Positions 62,301 to 64,000 of a stretch of DNA of 64,000 bases are shown here, piece by piece. The stretch spans positions 1,815,001 through 1,879,000 of the forward strand of contig NZ_QYUL01000001.1 in NCBI RefSeq assembly GCF_003590795.1, in the 5' to 3' direction. Position numbers and translations under genes: made by a program. The DNA comes from Azospirillum cavernae. Its GTDB lineage: Bacteria; Pseudomonadota; Alphaproteobacteria; Azospirillales; Azospirillaceae. The notes under the pieces are model-generated. The model was not told the origin of the DNA, ran no database searches, and saw only the letters and a program-made list of their open reading frames with translations. The first letter of the stretch is position 1; every line of letters begins with the position of its first letter.

Positions 62301-62828
62301 CCGTTTCCGCCGTGGCGGCCGCTTCAGCTCCTGCGCTTTCGCGATGGCGAGGATCGCCGCGTCGATGTCCAGATCCCCGCCATCGCCCCATTCCGCGACA
62401 TGGCCGCGCAGGCGGGGCAGCAGACGGCGCCACGGCTCCAGCGACGGCCAGGACGGCGGCGCGGTCGGGCGGCCGCTCCACGCCACCGGCGCGCGCCGCG
62501 CCGACGCCCCGGCGGGCATGGCGGGCGTGGCGGGCGTGGCTGCGTCCTCGCTCGGCTCCTCGCCCGCCGTCTCGTCCAGAAACCATCGCGCGATCGGTTG
62601 CCAGAAGGAATCCTCCGGCTCCTCCGACGGCGCGGACGGCGCGGGCGGCGCCGGATCAAGGGGGGGCGGCGGCTCGGCAGGGGGGCGCTGGTCCAGCCGC
62701 ATGTCCTGGCGATCGTTTGGCGCGGGCGTCGGCTGGTAGCCCAGCAACCGGGCGGCGGCCTCCAACCCCGCCGGGCCGCCGACGGCCAAGGCCCGGACCA
62801 GATCGGCGCGTCCACAGGCGGCGGACAT
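59376..62828 (-). CDS. Large protein with two tandem FGE-sulfatase-like (SUMF1) domains
   Basis: An 1150-residue protein. The N-terminal 560 residues are of unknown type (GAAVLVLGDLGALAPDQRCV near 245 and VRRLVLDLLRGWRFGLSADV near 405 are its best-formed parts). Two FGE-sulfatase domains follow, about 590-820 and 900-1150. Both have RLRWIPPGRFLMGSP, ALWQ.VMGGNPSH.KGDD, LCLPTEAQWEHACRAG, MHGNV.EWCADG and end GFRCARV. I do not see the Cys pair of true formylglycine-generating enzymes, so they may bind ligands or do other oxidation. MoxR and FGE-like proteins occur together in NTP-dependent conflict systems. It starts three bases after the MoxR gene. Confidence 0.82.
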   Translation of the reverse strand: MSAACGRADLVRALAVGGPAGLEAAARLLGYQPTPAPNDRQDMRLDQRPPAEPPPPLDPAPPAPSAPSEEPEDSFWQPIARWFLDETAGEEPSEDAATPATPAMPAGASARRAPVAWSGRPTAPPSWPSLEPWRRLLPRLRGHVAEWGDGGDLDIDAAILAIAKAQELKRPPRRKRRRWGPAIQVIDDRSRRLTPFWRDQDQVCAWLATLYPRDRFDQARWFDGARAPIRQAGLDIDADYRPPPPGAAVLVLGDLGALAPDQRCVRLWLEFGRRLRAAGCVPVALTPCPSARWPKPLRRVWRMVEWERRTARAADGARDIPAERAMTERLLRLLSPAIRVEPGLLRSVRRALLPDADAGVEADFWQDKALASHSSVAATLDPDAAAPLRQAFEAEDAGVRRLVLDLLRGWRFGLSADVWFEEVVSLGADSRALLPETELTEAADRFDQLSRWAPTIADPLMRAEMVHGLRRLFDRRPSAIEADGRVGAAMGRLRRMTEPEAGQPRPVQLRQIGADLLAVAGEEAGPTGSLLAQVWTADGRIAVSQELAAARDAFWKSGKPPSWAREWGWDEFGAWATFTVGTVTQRLRWIPPGRFLMGSPGNEEGRDGDEVPRHMVTLSRGYWLFDTACTQALWQTVMGGNPSHFKGDDMRPVESVSWNDVQGFLMRLNARVPGLDLCLPTEAQWEHACRAGTTTPFSFGATITPDQVNYDGNHPYADGPKGRYRKSTIPVGSLPPNAWGLYEMHGNVLEWCADGRRTYRAEAATDPRGPESAGAKRVLRGGAWGDGAQIARAACRIWLHPVDRDYTFGFRCARVQAGNQASPEDAAEPTAPALPRLAERRGKPGTAGGAVLRVESGIDDARCPLPQAPAFHIRTDREELRVERITRPAWADALGIDRFGLWTEIVVKPKGGGESVTQRLRWIPPGRFLMGSPDDEPERGGNEGRQHEVTLSRGYWLFDTACTQALWQAVMGGNPSHLKGDDMRPVERVSWNDVQGFLMWLNARVPGLDLCLPTEAQWEHACRAGTTTPFSFGATITPEQVNYNGNVPYANGAKGLHREEAVPVGSLPPNAWGLYEMHGNVWEWCADGQRTYTAKAESDPRGPESDFGRRIIRGGSWAGYGRSARAASRNQSVLHGRYKDLGFRCARVQA

Positions 62829-62831
62829 CGG

Positions 62832-63794
62832 TCAGACGGCTCCCACATGCTTTTTCAGGACATAACCGGCGATGCGGTCCATGACCGCCTCCTGCCGCTC
62901 CGGGTCGTCCCGCGCCAGTTCCAGCACGGCGCGGATCAGATCGAGATATTCCGCCTGCCCCGGCAACGGCGACCAATGGTTGGCGACGGCGCGCGCGCGA
63001 TCGGCGGCCAACTGCTCGGCGGCCTTGAGCAGCAGGCCGTCCGCCGCCGCCGGGAAATGCGCCCGGCCCCGTTCGACCAGATGGGCGATCAAGGCCGCCG
63101 TCTCCGTCGGCAACTCAAGGCACAGCACCAGGCAGCGGCGCAGGAAGGCGTCGGGAAGCGCGCGTTCCTCGTTGCTGGTGATGATGACCAGGGGCGCCAC
63201 GCCGGACACCGTCACCGGCGCGTCAAGCCCGGGCGGGGCGAAGACGCTGGACCCCAAGGCTTCGAGCAGGCCGTTGGGAAATTCCGGCTCCGCCTTGTCG
63301 ATCTCGTCGATCAGCACCACGCAGCCGTTCGCCGGATCGTCGCCGTTCTGGCGATGCGGCGGCGGCGTTCCACTGCCCGCCGCCCTTGCCATCGCGTCGT
63401 CCCAGTTGAACGCCCACCACAAGGGGCCGGGACGAAGATGGTTGGCGATCGCCAGACGATTGCGAACCGTCTGGACGTCTTCCCGCAGGGCGCCGGCCAG
63501 TTGGGCTTCGGCCAGACGTTCGACGGCGTCGAGCCGCCACAGCAGATCGCGCGCTTCGCTTCGGGCGTCGACCACATGCTGGACATAGACGCGGCCCAAT
63601 TCCTTGGCGGCGGCGCGGGCGAGCTGGCTCTTGCCGATCCCCGGCTCCCCCCGCACCAGCAAAGGCCGCCGGGCCGCCATCGCGGCGTTGATCGCGTCGA
63701 TGCTGGGCTGGTCGAACACATGCACCTGTTCGGGCAGGCCGGGCGGCGTGGTCAGGGAAACGGCGTGTTTTGGCGCGATGGTCAGGAATTTCAT
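62832..63794 (-). CDS. MoxR-family AAA+ ATPase
   Basis: A 320-residue AAA+ ATPase. LLVRGEPGIGKSQLARAAAK near residue 45 is Walker A, CVVLIDEIDKAEPEFPNGLL near 160 is Walker B, VIITSNEERALPDAFLRRCL near 205 holds sensor 1 and the Arg finger. MoxR proteins remodel or activate client proteins, often with a vWA partner. Here the neighbour encodes the FGE-like protein, which is probably its client. It overlaps the upstream gene by an ATGA, so three genes are co-translated. Confidence 0.88.
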   Translation of the reverse strand: MKFLTIAPKHAVSLTTPPGLPEQVHVFDQPSIDAINAAMAARRPLLVRGEPGIGKSQLARAAAKELGRVYVQHVVDARSEARDLLWRLDAVERLAEAQLAGALREDVQTVRNRLAIANHLRPGPLWWAFNWDDAMARAAGSGTPPPHRQNGDDPANGCVVLIDEIDKAEPEFPNGLLEALGSSVFAPPGLDAPVTVSGVAPLVIITSNEERALPDAFLRRCLVLCLELPTETAALIAHLVERGRAHFPAAADGLLLKAAEQLAADRARAVANHWSPLPGQAEYLDLIRAVLELARDDPERQEAVMDRIAGYVLKKHVGAV

Positions 63795-64000
63795 GGCGTC
63801 CCCCCGGCTTCGATGGACATAAAATAAAGGATGCCATCGGAAATCGCTGTTTGTACTGCAAAATGATCGGGATCGGCGCTCAATCGAATCAGACGAAGGT
63901 GGTCATATCGATTGGAAATCACTTTCATCAAATTTCGAGCGAATTCATCGTCGCCAATTTCATTTGATCTGATGCAGTAATAATGGGAACTCTTTAGTCT
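63791..64000 (-). CDS. Partial gene, C-terminal end of an unknown operon member
   Basis: An open frame runs in from the window edge and ends at TGA 63791-63793 in an ATGA overlap with the MoxR start. The 69 visible residues (SHYYCIRSNEIGDDEFARNL, DHLRLIRLSADPDHFAVQTA, and the last LYFMSIEAGGTP) look like the end of a small alpha/beta protein. The DNA is AT-richer than the two following genes. I do not recognise the family. The overlap makes it the first or an early member of the MoxR/FGE operon. Confidence 0.6.
   Translation of the reverse strand, partial: RLKSSHYYCIRSNEIGDDEFARNLMKVISNRYDHLRLIRLSADPDHFAVQTAISDGILYFMSIEAGGTP

Noticed and set aside
59253..63827. A 1524-codon open frame on the plus strand
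   Set aside because: It is the antisense shadow of the FGE-like and MoxR genes in very GC-rich DNA; it has no domain pattern, whereas the minus strand shows clear motifs in two genes.
1..64000. tRNA genes, attachment sites, an integrase, and CRISPR arrays
   Set aside because: No cloverleaf-like arms with a GTTCGA loop, no tyrosine or large serine integrase motif and no regularly spaced repeats were found by reading both strands; the element ends must lie outside or have been lost.

Overview
The window looks like a mobile and accessory region of a GC-rich alphaproteobacterium. I infer this from the strong G/C third-position bias and from a trb-type conjugation backbone arranged as in rhizobial and Azospirillum-like conjugative elements (Rhodospirillales or Rhizobiales relatives). 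No rRNA, tRNA, CRISPR array or element-end integrase was seen, so the host genus and the element ends stay open.

Layout. (1) 117-6818, minus strand: a tight, clearly AT-richer seven-gene operon (ANL adenylating enzyme, acyl carrier protein, alpha/beta hydrolase, hexapeptide acyltransferase, TIR/deoxyribosyltransferase-like protein, aminotransferase, glycosyltransferase). It looks like a foreign small-molecule or glycan pathway. (2) 7118-10718: a graveyard of broken insertion sequences (IS3 remnant, IS110, IS256 with both ends, ISAs1 tail) cutting into an unknown gene. (3) 10781-43326: an integrative conjugative element or conjugative plasmid backbone. It holds a PIN/AbrB pair, a methyltransferase-strawberry notch helicase, a Toprim protein, DUF2493 and DUF736 proteins, a PIN/Phd pair, a small DUF2285 protein, an fseA-like gene split by a +1 frameshift site, an excisionase-like HTH protein, a repA with DnaA boxes and iterons inside its 3' end, a parA remnant, DUF2840, traF, a lytic transglycosylase, a DUF3363 relaxase, a RES/Xre pair, traG, an RHH protein, trbBCDEJLFGI, DUF2274 and a LysR regulator.

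(4) 43327-52515: cargo. Two secreted nucleases, ribbon-helix-helix proteins, a decayed vsr and an Xre-type toxin-antitoxin pair surround a compact operon: a heme-oxygenase-like diiron oxidase fused to a cupin, a Rieske protein and an APC amino-acid permease, with a divergent Lrp/AsnC regulator. (5) 52825-59009: defence island. A UvrD-like helicase lies next to a class 2 OLD nuclease (Gabija-like) that carries a frameshift; an AT-rich FRG-domain gene and a serine resolvase follow. (6) 59376-64000, minus strand: an operon of an unidentified gene (cut by the window edge), a MoxR AAA+ ATPase and a large protein with two tandem FGE-sulfatase-like domains.

How it fits together. The element appears to control excision and transfer through an FseA/DUF2285 circuit like that of ICEMlSymR7A. 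It has its own replication start (RepA, iterons), processes DNA with a DUF3363 relaxase, couples it through TraG and exports it through a Trb channel. At least four toxin-antitoxin-like pairs could stabilise it, and it carries defence and metabolic cargo. The novelties most worth following are the frameshifted fseA homologue, the diiron oxidase/Rieske/permease operon, the AT-rich adenylate-ACP cluster with its TIR-like member, and a family of hairpin-bearing intergenic repeats between 17.2 and 20.5 kb.
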